Shown piece after piece: positions 33,552-41,850 of a stretch of DNA of 64,000 bases. Under the pieces are notes generated by a model. The model made no database searches. It was not told the origin of the DNA and saw only the letters and a list, made by a program, of their open reading frames with translations. The first letter of the stretch is position 1, and each line of letters opens with the position of its first letter. The position numbers were made by a program, and so were the translations under genes. Source of the stretch: Dyadobacter fermentans DSM 18053 (GTDB lineage: Bacteria; Bacteroidota; Bacteroidia; Cytophagales; Spirosomataceae); contig NC_013037.1 of the NCBI RefSeq assembly GCF_000023125.1, positions 1,550,001 through 1,614,000 of the forward strand, read 5' to 3'.

Positions 33552-34859
33552 ATGAAATTAATAAAACTCCTAATCTGCATTTCCCTGGTTTCGTTCGGCT
33601 GCAAGGGCAGCGATGAAGATCCGAAAACGAACGATCCCAAACCCGTCGAGGAAGTCAGATACGACGAATCGCATTCGCTTTATAAAAGTTACAAGGGGCT
33701 GGTCATGGCCGGTTACCAGGGCTGGTTTACGGCCGAAGGCGACGGCGCCGGGCGCGGCTGGCATCACTATCAGAAAGCCGGAAAGTTCGAGCCGGGGTTT
33801 GCCTCGATCGATTTCTGGCCGGATGTGAGCGAATATTCCAAATCTTACAATACGGCATTCAAATATGCCAGCGGCGAGGCGGCGAAAGTGTACAGCCCCT
33901 ACGACGAAGAAAGCGTAGACCTGCATTTCAAATGGATGAAAGAGCACGGCATCGACGGCGTATATATGCAAAGGTTTGTGGTGGAAGTGAAGGGCGAAAG
34001 CGGCAAGCGGCATTTCAATAAGGTACTCGCCAATGCATTGAAAGCCGCTAAGAAATACGGCAGGGCGATCAGCATCATGTACGATCTCAGCGGCTCCACT
34101 TCGGCAGACATGGATTTCATCGTCCGCGATTGGGAGGAACTCCAACAGCAGTTTAAACTCTTCGATGGCCAGGAAAACCCGACCTACCTCCGGCATAACG
34201 GTCGTCCGCTGCTTGCCATTTGGGGCGTAGGCTTCAACGACGGCCGTAAATACACCATCGCGGACATTCAAAGCCTGCTCGAAAAAGTGAAAGGGCCGGC
34301 CAAAAAAGCCTCCATTCTCCTCGGCGTGCCCTATTACTGGCGCGAGCTGGGCAACGATACCGAGCAGTCGCCGCTGCTGCACACGGTGATCAAACAAGCC
34401 GATATAATCATGCCATGGGCCGTGGGGCGTTACAATGCCTCCAATTATGTGAGCGTGGCCGGACCGAACCTGCCTGGGGATATCAACTGGTGCAAAACAA
34501 ACAAGATTGACTACGCGCCGCTGGTGTTTCCCGGTTTCAGCTGGGGTAACCTCAAAAACGACAAGTCGCTTTACAACCAGATCCCGCGCAACAAGGGCGA
34601 GTTCCTGTGGCAGCAGATCGCTGGTGCGAGAATGTCGGGTGCAGAGGCGCTCTACGTCGCGATGTTCGATGAAGTGGACGAAGGCACCGCGATCTTCAAA
34701 ACCCTCAAAGAAGGAAGCACGCCGCTGAACGGTGACGGAAAGTTTGTCGGGATCGAGGCGGACCTGCCTTCCGATTATTACCTATGGCTCGTGGGCCAGG
34801 GGGCCAACTGGTTTCACGGTGCGGGCGGGTACGGCGCCGAAAAGCCTGTTAGGAAATAG
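33552..34859 (+). CDS. GH71/99-like glycoside hydrolase lipoprotein
   Basis: 435 residues. A lipobox-type signal ends V-S-F-G-C near residue 17. The catalytic domain shows the GH71/99-like pattern: M-A-G-Y-Q-G-W-F-T-A-E-G-D-G near 50-65, W-H-H-Y, D-F-W-P-D, then W-M-K-E-H-G-I-D-G-V-Y-M-Q-R-F near 135-150 and E-A-L-Y-V-A-M-F-D-E-V-D-E-G-T near 365. GH99 members cleave alpha-mannosides and GH71 members alpha-1,3-glucan. Fourth gene of the PUL, so alpha-mannan or alpha-glucan is a plausible substrate (inference). The family assignment is good, the exact activity is not. Confidence 0.85.
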   Translation: MKLIKLLICISLVSFGCKGSDEDPKTNDPKPVEEVRYDESHSLYKSYKGLVMAGYQGWFTAEGDGAGRGWHHYQKAGKFEPGFASIDFWPDVSEYSKSYNTAFKYASGEAAKVYSPYDEESVDLHFKWMKEHGIDGVYMQRFVVEVKGESGKRHFNKVLANALKAAKKYGRAISIMYDLSGSTSADMDFIVRDWEELQQQFKLFDGQENPTYLRHNGRPLLAIWGVGFNDGRKYTIADIQSLLEKVKGPAKKASILLGVPYYWRELGNDTEQSPLLHTVIKQADIIMPWAVGRYNASNYVSVAGPNLPGDINWCKTNKIDYAPLVFPGFSWGNLKNDKSLYNQIPRNKGEFLWQQIAGARMSGAEALYVAMFDEVDEGTAIFKTLKEGSTPLNGDGKFVGIEADLPSDYYLWLVGQGANWFHGAGGYGAEKPVRK

Positions 34860-34926
34860 ATTTCGCCATTTTTCATTATGTTTAAACAAAATAGCGGCCT
34901 AAAACCATTTTGTTAAAACATTAAAT

Positions 34927-36498
34927 ATGAAAATTACATTTTCCCTGATCCTTTCTTTCCTGCTGGCCGGTTTGCAGACGCTTTCCTTTGCGGACAGCGG
35001 AAAAAAATCCAAAGCACTTCCCCGGATCGCGATCGCCGGGCTCGGCATCGAGTCGAGTACGTTTTCGCCTGCCCGCACGGAGGAACCGGCGTTCAAGGCG
35101 AAATACGGCGAACAGATTTTTACCTCCTACCCCTTCATGGCCGCCGATTCCAGTCTGCGCAAACGCGCCGAATGGCTTCCGGCGCTGGTGGGGAAATCGC
35201 TGCCGGGCGGTATGGTGACGCGGGCGGCCTATGAGTCGCTGGTGAAGCAGACCCTCGACCTGCTCAAAAAGAACGGCCCGTACGACGGCCTGTATTTCGA
35301 TATCCATGGTGCCATGAGCGTAGAAGGACTGGACGATCCCGAGGGTGACCTCATTACCCGCGTCCGCGAGGTGATCGGCAAAAAAGTGCTCATTTCTACG
35401 TGCATGGACCTGCACGGCAACGTCTCGTGGCGTCTCGCACAGCACACGGACCTCATTACGTGCTACCGCATGGCGCCGCATGAGGACGCCATGCAATCCA
35501 AGCGCCGCGCGGTCGAAAACCTGCTCTCGCGACTGGAAAGCGGCAAAGGAAAACCCGCCTACAAAGCGTGGATTCCCGTTCCGGTCCTTCTCCCCGGCGA
35601 AAAAACCAGTACGCGCATCGAGCCCGGCAAATCGCTTTATGCCAAAGTCGCCCCCGCCTCCAAGCAGCCGGGCGTGATCGACGCGGCCATGTGGGTGGGC
35701 TACGCCTGGGCCGACGAGCCGCGCAACCACGCGGTAGTAATGGTGACCGGCGACGACAAAGCCAACGTGACCCAAAGCGCCGAAATGCTCGCAAAAAGTT
35801 TCTGGGATGTCCGCAAGGAATTCGCATTCGTAGCACCCACCGACGATCTGAAAGGCGCACTCAACAAGGCACTCGGCAGTAACAAGCGACCGTTTTTCAT
35901 CAGCGACTCGGGCGATAATCCCACGGCAGGCGGTGCAGGCGACGTCACCTGGACGATCACCGAAATCCTGAAACGACCGGAATTCAAAGCCGAAAACGGG
36001 CCATCACTCATTTACGCCTCCATTCCCGGCCCCGAACTGGTGGAAGCAGCGGTGAAAGCAGGCGTGGGAGGCAAAATCGACGCGCATGCCGGTGCAAAGG
36101 TGGACGCACGTTTTGCGCCGCCCGTTCACCTGGCAGGCACCGTGGAGGCCATCCATCACGGCGATATCAATGCTGAAACCGAGGTGGTTGTGAAAGTGGG
36201 CAGCGTGCGCGTAATCGTTACGAAAAAGCGTAAGCCCTACCATAAAGAAGCTGATTTCACCAGATTGGGCCTCAACCCGCGCAAGTCGGATATTGTAGTG
36301 GTAAAAATCGGTTACCTCGAACCGGAGCTTTATAACATGCGCGCTGATTGGATTCTGGCGCTTACGCCGGGCGGCGTCGACCAGGACTTGGAGCGATTGC
36401 CCTACAAACGCATTAAACGGCCGATGTTCCCGCTGGATAAGGACATGAAAGAGCCCGATCTGAAAGCGAAACTGGTGCCGTCATCTGACAGTAATTAG
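34927..36498 (+). CDS. M81 family metallopeptidase (MlrC-like)
   Basis: 523 residues with a signal peptide (L-S-F-A-D near 22). The family start I-A-I-A-G-L-G-I-E-S-S-T-F-S-P, then G-L-Y-F-D-I-H-G-A-M near 125 (metal-binding Asp/His), C-M-D-L-H-G-N-V-S near 160 and Y-R-M-A-P-H-E-D match M81. The C-terminal MlrC domain begins near 320 (D-S-G-D-N-P-T-A-G-G). The type enzyme linearises microcystin degradation products, but homologues are widespread and most have unknown substrates. It follows the PUL by 67 bp and ends in a strong terminator. Confidence 0.92.
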   Translation: MKITFSLILSFLLAGLQTLSFADSGKKSKALPRIAIAGLGIESSTFSPARTEEPAFKAKYGEQIFTSYPFMAADSSLRKRAEWLPALVGKSLPGGMVTRAAYESLVKQTLDLLKKNGPYDGLYFDIHGAMSVEGLDDPEGDLITRVREVIGKKVLISTCMDLHGNVSWRLAQHTDLITCYRMAPHEDAMQSKRRAVENLLSRLESGKGKPAYKAWIPVPVLLPGEKTSTRIEPGKSLYAKVAPASKQPGVIDAAMWVGYAWADEPRNHAVVMVTGDDKANVTQSAEMLAKSFWDVRKEFAFVAPTDDLKGALNKALGSNKRPFFISDSGDNPTAGGAGDVTWTITEILKRPEFKAENGPSLIYASIPGPELVEAAVKAGVGGKIDAHAGAKVDARFAPPVHLAGTVEAIHHGDINAETEVVVKVGSVRVIVTKKRKPYHKEADFTRLGLNPRKSDIVVVKIGYLEPELYNMRADWILALTPGGVDQDLERLPYKRIKRPMFPLDKDMKEPDLKAKLVPSSDSN

Positions 36499-36510
36499 TA
36501 TTAAAAATGC

Positions 36511-36548
36511 AAAGCCGGCTGCTCCTGAGGGGTAGCCGGCTTTGTTTT
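36511..36548 (+). terminator. Hairpin terminator after the M81 gene
   Basis: A perfect 10-bp stem, AAAGCCGGCT (36511-36520) with AGCCGGCTTT (36534-36543), followed by GTTTT. The oppositely oriented reductase gene ends 19 bp beyond, so it may act for both. Confidence 0.88.
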
Positions 36549-36566
36549 GCAGGAGTGCGGGGACGA

Positions 36567-37124
36567 TCAAACGTCCCGTTTCCTCGAATATTCCAGGAAT
36601 GTAATGCCATTGTTGCTGCTCTTCACCTGATCAAGTTGGAGGTTGACACGGTGCCTGATATTGTCGAACACCGGCTTACCTTCTCCCAGTATAACGGGGT
36701 AAATCGCGAGGCGGTAAACATCGATCAGATCCAGATTAATGAACGTCGTGATCAGCGAGCCTCCGCCGTAGAGCCAAATGCCCTTGCCCGGCCTTTGCCG
36801 AATTTCCCGGACGTGTTCCGCCAAATCGGTGTTGATGAACGTCGCTTTGCCATCGCCAACCGCATTATGCGAGAAAACGTATTTCTCCTTGCTGTGAACG
36901 GCTTCCCAAAGCTGCTTTTCCGTTTCGGACACCTCGGCGGGCGGCAGGTACTGGCCCCAGAGGTCGTAGCTGACACGACCATAGAAAATGGCATCGATAC
37001 CCGAGAGAAAATCGACGAGGCCACCGCCCACGCTATCGTCCATCGTGATCCAGTCGATTTCGCCGTTCGGGCCTTCGATGAAACCGTCGAGGCTCACCGC
37101 CAGATCGAGAATGATTTTGCGCAT
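36567..37124 (-). CDS. Dihydrofolate reductase-like RibD C-terminal protein
   Basis: 185 residues. The start M-R-K-I-I-L-D-L-A-V-S-L-D-G-F-I-E-G-P-N is the RibD_C/DHFR-family hallmark, followed by F-Y-G-R-V-S-Y-D-L-W and I-W-L-Y-G-G-G-S-L-I near 120, the NADPH-binding loop, and Y-P-V-I-L-G-E-G. These single-domain proteins are probable NAD(P)H-dependent reductases of unknown substrate. A second, distinct member lies at 41153-41806. Confidence 0.9.
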   Translation of the reverse strand: MRKIILDLAVSLDGFIEGPNGEIDWITMDDSVGGGLVDFLSGIDAIFYGRVSYDLWGQYLPPAEVSETEKQLWEAVHSKEKYVFSHNAVGDGKATFINTDLAEHVREIRQRPGKGIWLYGGGSLITTFINLDLIDVYRLAIYPVILGEGKPVFDNIRHRVNLQLDQVKSSNNGITFLEYSRKRDV

Positions 37125-37168
37125 AGTTTTTGGTTGATGAACTAAAATAAATGCTGCATTCCGCCAAA

Positions 37169-37582
37169 TCAGCGGCTGGATTTCATCGCTTTCACCGTTT
37201 TCAAATCCGGTTTTTGCGTGAATTTCTTGTATTCGGGACTATCACATGCGTACAATGCAATCTTCCCGTTCCCGTCGTTGTGAATGCCCCAGCCATAGCG
37301 TTTCGTCAAAGGTGACGCGCGCATACACGCCTGGCCTTTTGAGAAAAACTGCTTCCGCGCATCTTCCAGTTCACTTTCTGTAAGATCCTTCCGTTCGGCA
37401 AAAACCTGGAAAAGCACATCGTCGGACGTGAATTTGTAGGGATTTTTGCTGATCATCTCGTATTGAATACCGGCCACGGTTTTGGAATCGCCTTTCATCG
37501 GTGGTACCTCGCCCCCGGCAGCCGGACAATCGTCGGCTATCTCGATGAATGTGTTTTCGTAATTGGTGGTATGAACTTTCAT
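37169..37582 (-). CDS. DUF6157 family protein
   Basis: 137 residues from the ATG at 37582 (the frame extends 14 codons further, across part of a palindromic operator). The N terminus T-T-N-Y-E-N-T-F-I-E-I-A-D-D-C-P and later K-R-Y-G-W-G-I-H-N-D-G-N-G-K-I-A-L-Y are the conserved blocks of DUF6157. Cytosolic, function unknown. A perfect 9-bp inverted repeat lies 33 bp upstream of the ATG. Confidence 0.8.
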   Translation of the reverse strand: MKVHTTNYENTFIEIADDCPAAGGEVPPMKGDSKTVAGIQYEMISKNPYKFTSDDVLFQVFAERKDLTESELEDARKQFFSKGQACMRASPLTKRYGWGIHNDGNGKIALYACDSPEYKKFTQKPDLKTVKAMKSSR

Positions 37583-37614
37583 GACGTGTCTGTTTTGGAC
37601 GCAAAATAATGACT

Positions 37615-37638
37615 CTGCTGACAACAGTATGTCAGCAG
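37615..37638. promoter_or_regulatory. Palindromic operator candidate
   Basis: CTGCTGACA (37615-37623), six bases, TGTCAGCAG (37630-37638): a perfect 9-bp inverted repeat with about one helical turn and a half between half-site centres. It lies between the divergent-in-promoter DUF6157 gene and the end of the HxlR gene, where a dimeric repressor could block DUF6157 transcription. Confidence 0.6.
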
Positions 37639-37672
37639 CAAATGCAAAATCGACAAAAACTTTGCCCGGCTA

Positions 37673-38059
37673 TCACGCCGCGATTTCCGCCTCAACTGCC
37701 GCATGGCTCCGTTTCATATCACGGTAAGCCCATTCCGCCATCGCGTTAATCACCGATTCGAGCTCCCGGCCGCCTTCGGTGAGCGTGTAGGTAACATACG
37801 GCGGCACCACCGGCTTAGCCTCGCGGATGAGCAAACGGTCGTTTTCCAGCTGTTTTAAATGCTGAATCAGCATTTTTTCGGTGATATGCGGCATCGCCTT
37901 CCGGATTTCGCTGTAACGCTTGCTCCCGGCCAGCAGGTGATAAAGAATGATGGGCTTCCAGTGGCCGCCGATCTTGTTCATCACATACGTAACCGGACAT
38001 TCCTGCATTACGATCTCGCGGTTCGCATTGTAAGTCGAGCTTTCTTTGATTTTAGTCAT
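37673..38059 (-). CDS. HxlR family winged-helix regulator
   Basis: 128 residues from the ATG at 38059; the frame extends upstream through the promoter and was trimmed. C-P-V-T-Y-V-M-N-K-I-G-G-H-W-K-P-I-I-L-Y-H-L (from ~22) and R-Y-S-E-I-R-K-A-M-P-H-I-T-E-K-M-L are the HxlR signatures, with the family's Cys at the domain start, often a redox sensor. It is divergent from the NmrA-like oxidoreductase at 38140, its probable target, with a shared operator between them. Confidence 0.92.
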   Translation of the reverse strand: MTKIKESSTYNANREIVMQECPVTYVMNKIGGHWKPIILYHLLAGSKRYSEIRKAMPHITEKMLIQHLKQLENDRLLIREAKPVVPPYVTYTLTEGGRELESVINAMAEWAYRDMKRSHAAVEAEIAA

Positions 38060-38075
38060 ACATACTCTCGGGTAA

Positions 38076-38126
38076 GTACTTGTCAAAAAGTAAGTACAAA
38101 TATAGCTTTGTCCCATCAAAAAACAA
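38076..38126. promoter_or_regulatory. Overlapping divergent promoters with HxlR-type operator
   Basis: Plus strand: TTG at 38080-38082, 20 bases, TAGCTTTG at 38103-38110, a Bacteroidota -33/-7 pair. Minus strand: TTG at 38126-38124, 19 bases, TATATTTG at 38104-38097. The -7 boxes overlap each other. GTACTT (38076-38081) and AAGTAC (38092-38097) form a 6-bp inverted repeat between the plus-strand boxes, a good site for the HxlR protein to repress the oxidoreductase gene and itself. Confidence 0.7.
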
Positions 38127-38139
38127 ATGCAAAACAGAC

Positions 38140-39030
38140 ATGAAATACATCATCACAGGGTCACTCGGCAACATTAGCCTGCCCGTTACCCAAAATCTCT
38201 TAAAAGCTGGTCACGAAGTAGTGGTTATCAGCAGCAACACCGATAAAAAAGAGCAGATCGAAAACCTCGGCGCGCAAGCGGCGATCGGTTCGGTACAAGA
38301 TCCGGTCTTCCTCGAAGCGGCGTTCCGGGGCGGCGACGTGGCCTATCTCATGATCCCGAGCGTGTTTTCTCTGAGCGATTACGCCGCGTTCCAGATTGAC
38401 GTAGCCGATAAATACGTGCAAGCCATTCAATCGGCTGGCATCACGCGCATTGTGCTCCTGAGCAGCATCGGCGCACACATGCGCAAGGGCGCCGGGCCGA
38501 TCGACGCATTGGGTTATCTGGAAGAAAAGCTGGCAGAAGTCCAGGGATTGCAGGTCAAAATCCTGCGTCCTTCCTACTTTTTTAATAACCTTTATTCACA
38601 AATCGGGCTAATAAAAAATGCGGGAATCGCGGGCAGCAACTTCGGCGGCACGGACGAGAAACTCGTGCTGGTAGATACCGACGACATCGCCAAAGTAGCC
38701 ACCGAGCAGCTTCTCGCGCCATTTCCCGAAGCTCAAACGATCACCTACATTTCCAGCGACGAACGCCACCCGACCGAAATCGCCGCCGTCCTCGGCGCGG
38801 CCGTAGGCAAGGAAGGAACACCCTGGGTTACATTCTCCGACGAAGACAGCTACAACGGCATGCTCCAAGCCGGCCTGAACGAAAGCTTCGCCGGCCTCTA
38901 CCGCGACATGGGCCAGGCGCTGCAGAACGGCACAATGCAGGAAGACTACTGGAAAAACAGCAGCGAAATCAAAGGAAGTTTCAAACTCGAAGACTTCGCC
39001 AAGCGCTTCGCCGGCGCTTATCAGGCTTAA
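38140..39030 (+). CDS. NmrA-like NAD(P)-binding oxidoreductase
   Basis: 296 residues from the ATG at 38140. The Rossmann start Y-I-I-T-G-S-L-G-N-I-S-L-P-V-T replaces the usual GxxGxxG by G-S-L-G-N-I-S, as in NmrA/azoreductase-like atypical short-chain dehydrogenases. V-V-V-I-S-S-N-T-D-K binds the cofactor, and I-V-L-L-S-S-I-G-A-H and L-R-P-S-Y-F-F-N-N-L are the later family blocks. HxlR regulators often control such genes in response to electrophiles or quinones (known trend, not shown here). Confidence 0.88.
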   Translation: MKYIITGSLGNISLPVTQNLLKAGHEVVVISSNTDKKEQIENLGAQAAIGSVQDPVFLEAAFRGGDVAYLMIPSVFSLSDYAAFQIDVADKYVQAIQSAGITRIVLLSSIGAHMRKGAGPIDALGYLEEKLAEVQGLQVKILRPSYFFNNLYSQIGLIKNAGIAGSNFGGTDEKLVLVDTDDIAKVATEQLLAPFPEAQTITYISSDERHPTEIAAVLGAAVGKEGTPWVTFSDEDSYNGMLQAGLNESFAGLYRDMGQALQNGTMQEDYWKNSSEIKGSFKLEDFAKRFAGAYQA

Positions 39031-39032
39031 TT

Positions 39033-39069
39033 ATTTTGAAGGGCTGGTCTTGTGTCAGCCCTTCAAAAT
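39033..39069. terminator. Bidirectional terminator between convergent genes
   Basis: A perfect 14-bp stem: ATTTTGAAGGGCTG (39033-39046) with CAGCCCTTCAAAAT (39056-39069). The AT-rich outer ends give T tracts on both strands. It overlaps the last codons of the methyltransferase gene on the minus strand. Confidence 0.88.
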
Positions 39070-39827
39070 TCCGCCCCTATCAAGATCCGCTTAAACGGAT
39101 AAAAAACAGGGGTTTTCGGGAAGTGGCTTTTTAGCATTGCCTTGTAATCTTCTACAAATACCGCTTTCAACTCCTCCGGCAAGCGTTGGAGGTAGGGAAT
39201 CAGTGCCGTGCCGGAAACCCAGGTCAGCAGCGCGTCCACGTCGTTCAGCACGAGCGGGTATATTTTTTCAGACACCTGCATGGATTTGCTTCCGTTTTCG
39301 AAAAGCAGCTGGGCGTAACTGTCCAGTTCCAATACGGGTGACAGGCGGTTCCAGCCCTCGTATGCCGATGCATAAGTTTCCCGTGTGGCGAGCTCATTGA
39401 GCAAACGGTTGGTTAGGTTGTGATGCTGGGCAGGCATTTGCACCAGCAGCTGGCCGCCGGGCTTTATTTTGGAAATGAGCCGGGGGAATAGCGCGCGATG
39501 ATCCGGTATCCATTGCAAGGCTGCATTGGAGAAAACCACATCCCATTGCTGCGGCTTTTCGAGCTGGTTTTCGATCGTGATGCATTCAAAATTCAATGTA
39601 CTACCATTCGCTTTTTGTGAACTGCCCAGCATTTCCTGGGAAGAATCCACGCCCAAGACCCGGGATTCCGGCAGGGTATCAGCCAACTTGGCCGTTAATT
39701 CGCCCGTTCCGCAACCCAAATCGATCACTTCCAGCCCCGGCCGGACTTTCAGCAACGCCATCAAATCGTAAAACGGCGCCGAGCGCTCTGATTTAAACTT
39801 ATTATACACTTCGGGGTTCCAGGCCAT
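39063..39827 (-). CDS. Trans-aconitate 2-methyltransferase-like SAM methyltransferase
   Basis: 254 residues. M-A-W-N-P-E-V-Y-N-K-F near the start and the SAM site V-I-D-L-G-C-G-T-G-E-L-T near 34-45, then V-L-G-V-D-S-S-Q-E-M-L, W-D-V-V-F-S-N-A-A-L-Q-W-I-P-D-H and G-G-Q-L-L-V-Q-M-P-A match the Tam family closely. Tam methylates trans-aconitate; the Bacteroidota homologues may act on other small carboxylates. It starts 7 bp after the stop of the AAA/DUF4143 ATPase gene, so the two may be co-transcribed. Confidence 0.87.
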   Translation of the reverse strand: MAWNPEVYNKFKSERSAPFYDLMALLKVRPGLEVIDLGCGTGELTAKLADTLPESRVLGVDSSQEMLGSSQKANGSTLNFECITIENQLEKPQQWDVVFSNAALQWIPDHRALFPRLISKIKPGGQLLVQMPAQHHNLTNRLLNELATRETYASAYEGWNRLSPVLELDSYAQLLFENGSKSMQVSEKIYPLVLNDVDALLTWVSGTALIPYLQRLPEELKAVFVEDYKAMLKSHFPKTPVFYPFKRILIGAEF

Positions 39828-39834
39828 AGGGAAT

Positions 39835-41019
39835 TTATATTTTCAGATTGAGTAATTCGGTAACCATATCCGCCAGCGGAATGGCCGTAACGTCCTTTGC
39901 AAGGGGAAACCTCTCTTTGCCGGGATATACCAAAAAACGTTTCTCGGCTCCGATATCTTCGCAACCCAGGTAAAAACCTTTCGAAAGCGCGGGAGACAGC
40001 GATCTTTTTATTTCGATTGCATACCGCTCCTTCGGCCCCCTTTCGAGAACCAGGTCAATTTCTGCTCCCGCGGAGGTGCGGTAATACCAGGGCGTCATGC
40101 CCATAGGCACCGCAGCCATTAGGTTTTCTATCACAAACCCCTCCCAGCTATTGCCCGACACCGGGTGGCCAAGCAAATCATCGTACGTGGCGAGGTTGAG
40201 CAGCGCATGCGTGAGGCCGCTATCACGGATATATACTTTGGGTGTTTTCACAAGTCGTTTGCCCACATTTCCCGACCAGGGCCGCAATGTCCGTATCAGA
40301 AAAAGGTCTTCGAGCAGCTCCACATAGCGTTTCACCGTCGGCAATGCGATATCGAGGCTTGAACTCAGCTGCGCCGTATTCAACTGCCCGCCCTGATGGT
40401 GCGCGAGCATGGTCCAAAGTCTTCTCAACAAGACAGTGGGAATGCGCGGCCCGAACTGCGGAATGTCCCTTTCCAGATAAGTATTAATAAAATTGAGCCG
40501 CCAGCGAAAGCTGTTCACGTCGTTTTTGGACAAAAAACTATCTGGAAAGCCACCCCGCAGCCACAATTTATCCTGCGCGCCGGGGCCGGTTTCTTCAATT
40601 TCATTAATAACAAACCCCGAAAGCTCACGGTAAGCAATCCTTCCGGCCAATGTCTCGGACGATTGTCTCAAGAGATCGAGGGAGGCGGAGCCGAGGATCA
40701 GAAACTGGCGTGAACGCAATCCTTCTTTTCTGCGCCGGTCGATAACGCCACGCAGCACCGGGAAAAGTTCGGGCACACGATGCACTTCATCCAGGATAAT
40801 CAGACTTCCCTTGTGCGCTTCGAAATACACCTCCGGCGCATTGAGTTTGGCCAGATCAAGTGGATTTTCAAGGTCGAGGTAAATGGGTTTGGGATCGAGC
40901 GACTCAGCCACGAGCTCGGCAAGCGTAGTTTTGCCAATTTGCCGTGGCCCTAATACGCCCACAGCTGGAAAATTATCCAGCAACTCATCAATTTCTTCCT
41001 TCGCTATCCGTGGTATCAT
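39835..41019 (-). CDS. AAA ATPase with DUF4143 domain
   Basis: 394 residues. The AAA_14 core starts at the N terminus: V-G-V-L-G-P-R-Q-I-G-K-T-T (Walker A, ~20-32) and S-L-I-I-L-D-E-V-H-R (Walker B, ~72-81). An arginine-rich sensor region follows (R-S-R-Q-F-L-I-L-G-S-A-S), then the winged-helix/DUF4143 nuclease-like C-terminal half, with A-E-I-D-L-V-L-E-R-G near 325 and Y-A-I-E-I-K-R-S-L, the PD-(D/E)xK-like acids and Lys. These ATPases are widespread and poorly understood. Its start codon abuts a large inverted repeat (41020-41132). Confidence 0.92.
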   Translation of the reverse strand: MIPRIAKEEIDELLDNFPAVGVLGPRQIGKTTLAELVAESLDPKPIYLDLENPLDLAKLNAPEVYFEAHKGSLIILDEVHRVPELFPVLRGVIDRRRKEGLRSRQFLILGSASLDLLRQSSETLAGRIAYRELSGFVINEIEETGPGAQDKLWLRGGFPDSFLSKNDVNSFRWRLNFINTYLERDIPQFGPRIPTVLLRRLWTMLAHHQGGQLNTAQLSSSLDIALPTVKRYVELLEDLFLIRTLRPWSGNVGKRLVKTPKVYIRDSGLTHALLNLATYDDLLGHPVSGNSWEGFVIENLMAAVPMGMTPWYYRTSAGAEIDLVLERGPKERYAIEIKRSLSPALSKGFYLGCEDIGAEKRFLVYPGKERFPLAKDVTAIPLADMVTELLNLKI

Positions 41020-41132
41020 CCTTGCAATTATAACATCCGGTGTTAGATTTACAAGGTAAAACTAACCTTTTCCCTTCGGAATTACTACGGTTTTACCTTG
41101 TAAATCTAACACTAAGTGTTATAATTACAAGG
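41020..41132. repeat. Large inverted repeat at the ATPase 5' end
   Basis: A perfect 22-bp core (41041-41062 with 41090-41111), extended outward with few mismatches to arms of about 43 bp (41020-41062, 41090-41132). A further direct copy of ACAAGGTAAAAC lies at 41127-41138. The arm reaches the start codon of the minus-strand ATPase gene, and TTATAATT occurs in both arms. See findings. Confidence 0.93.
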
Positions 41133-41152
41133 TAAAACACGCAGGCAAAGAG

Positions 41153-41806
41153 CTACACTCCACTTTCCCTTCGCTTGATTTCCAGCTCAGTAGGCTCTTC
41201 CAGTGCAAAAGAACCCACTTTAATCTCGCCATCGGGCACGTAGGTTGTCATGATGACGCCGGTGCTTGATACGCTGTGTTTTGTCAGTTTGAGATTGGAC
41301 GGGACTGTGCCGTTGGCAAACAGCTTTTTGCCTTGACCGATCACGAGTGGGAAGATCCAGATATTCATTTCGTCGATCAGGTTGTGGCGGAGGAGCGTCT
41401 GGATAAAATCGGCGCTGCCATGTACCTGCAAGTCGATGCCGTCCTCGGATTTGAGGGCCTTCAATTGCGCAAGCGTGTCGCCATTGAGCAGCACCGTGTT
41501 TTGCCAGGTCGCATCTTTCAGCGTTTGCGTCGCCACGTATTTGTTGCAGGCATTGAACTGCTCGGCGGTGGGGTCGTTTTCCATGAACGGCCAGTGGGCG
41601 GCGAAAATATCGTACGTTTTACGGCCTAGCAACAGGTCGTAGGGCCGGCTCATCCCCTCGTCCATGACCTGGCCCATGATTTCGTCCCAGTAGTGAAACG
41701 ACCATCCGCCGAGCTCAAAGCCGCCGGCACGGTCTTCCTCGGGGCCGCCGGGTGCCTGAATAACGCCGTCTAATGTCGCGAATGTGTTGGTGATGATCTT
41801 TCTCAT
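41153..41806 (-). CDS. Dihydrofolate reductase-like RibD C-terminal protein
   Basis: 217 residues. Starts M-R-K-I-I-T-N-T-F-A-T-L-D-G-V-I-Q-A-P-G-G, with D-L-L-L-G-R-K-T-Y-D-I-F-A near 60, L-Q-V-H-G-S-A-D-F-I-Q-T-L near 128 and I-F-P-L-V-I-G-Q-G-K-K-L-F, the RibD_C family blocks. Larger than the copy at 36567 and not a recent duplicate. Probably a cytosolic NAD(P)H reductase, substrate unknown. A good -33/-7 promoter precedes it. Confidence 0.9.
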   Translation of the reverse strand: MRKIITNTFATLDGVIQAPGGPEEDRAGGFELGGWSFHYWDEIMGQVMDEGMSRPYDLLLGRKTYDIFAAHWPFMENDPTAEQFNACNKYVATQTLKDATWQNTVLLNGDTLAQLKALKSEDGIDLQVHGSADFIQTLLRHNLIDEMNIWIFPLVIGQGKKLFANGTVPSNLKLTKHSVSSTGVIMTTYVPDGEIKVGSFALEEPTELEIKRRESGV

Positions 41807-41850
41807 GATTTCTGAAATGTTGATGGTTGATTAATGATTGATTATCAATA

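Noticed and set aside
19679..36498. Link between the microcystin-dependent-like (MdpB) collar genes and the MlrC-like M81 gene
   Set aside because: Both names come from microcystin research by historical accident. The genes are in separate units about 14 kb apart and both families are widespread in organisms without microcystin.
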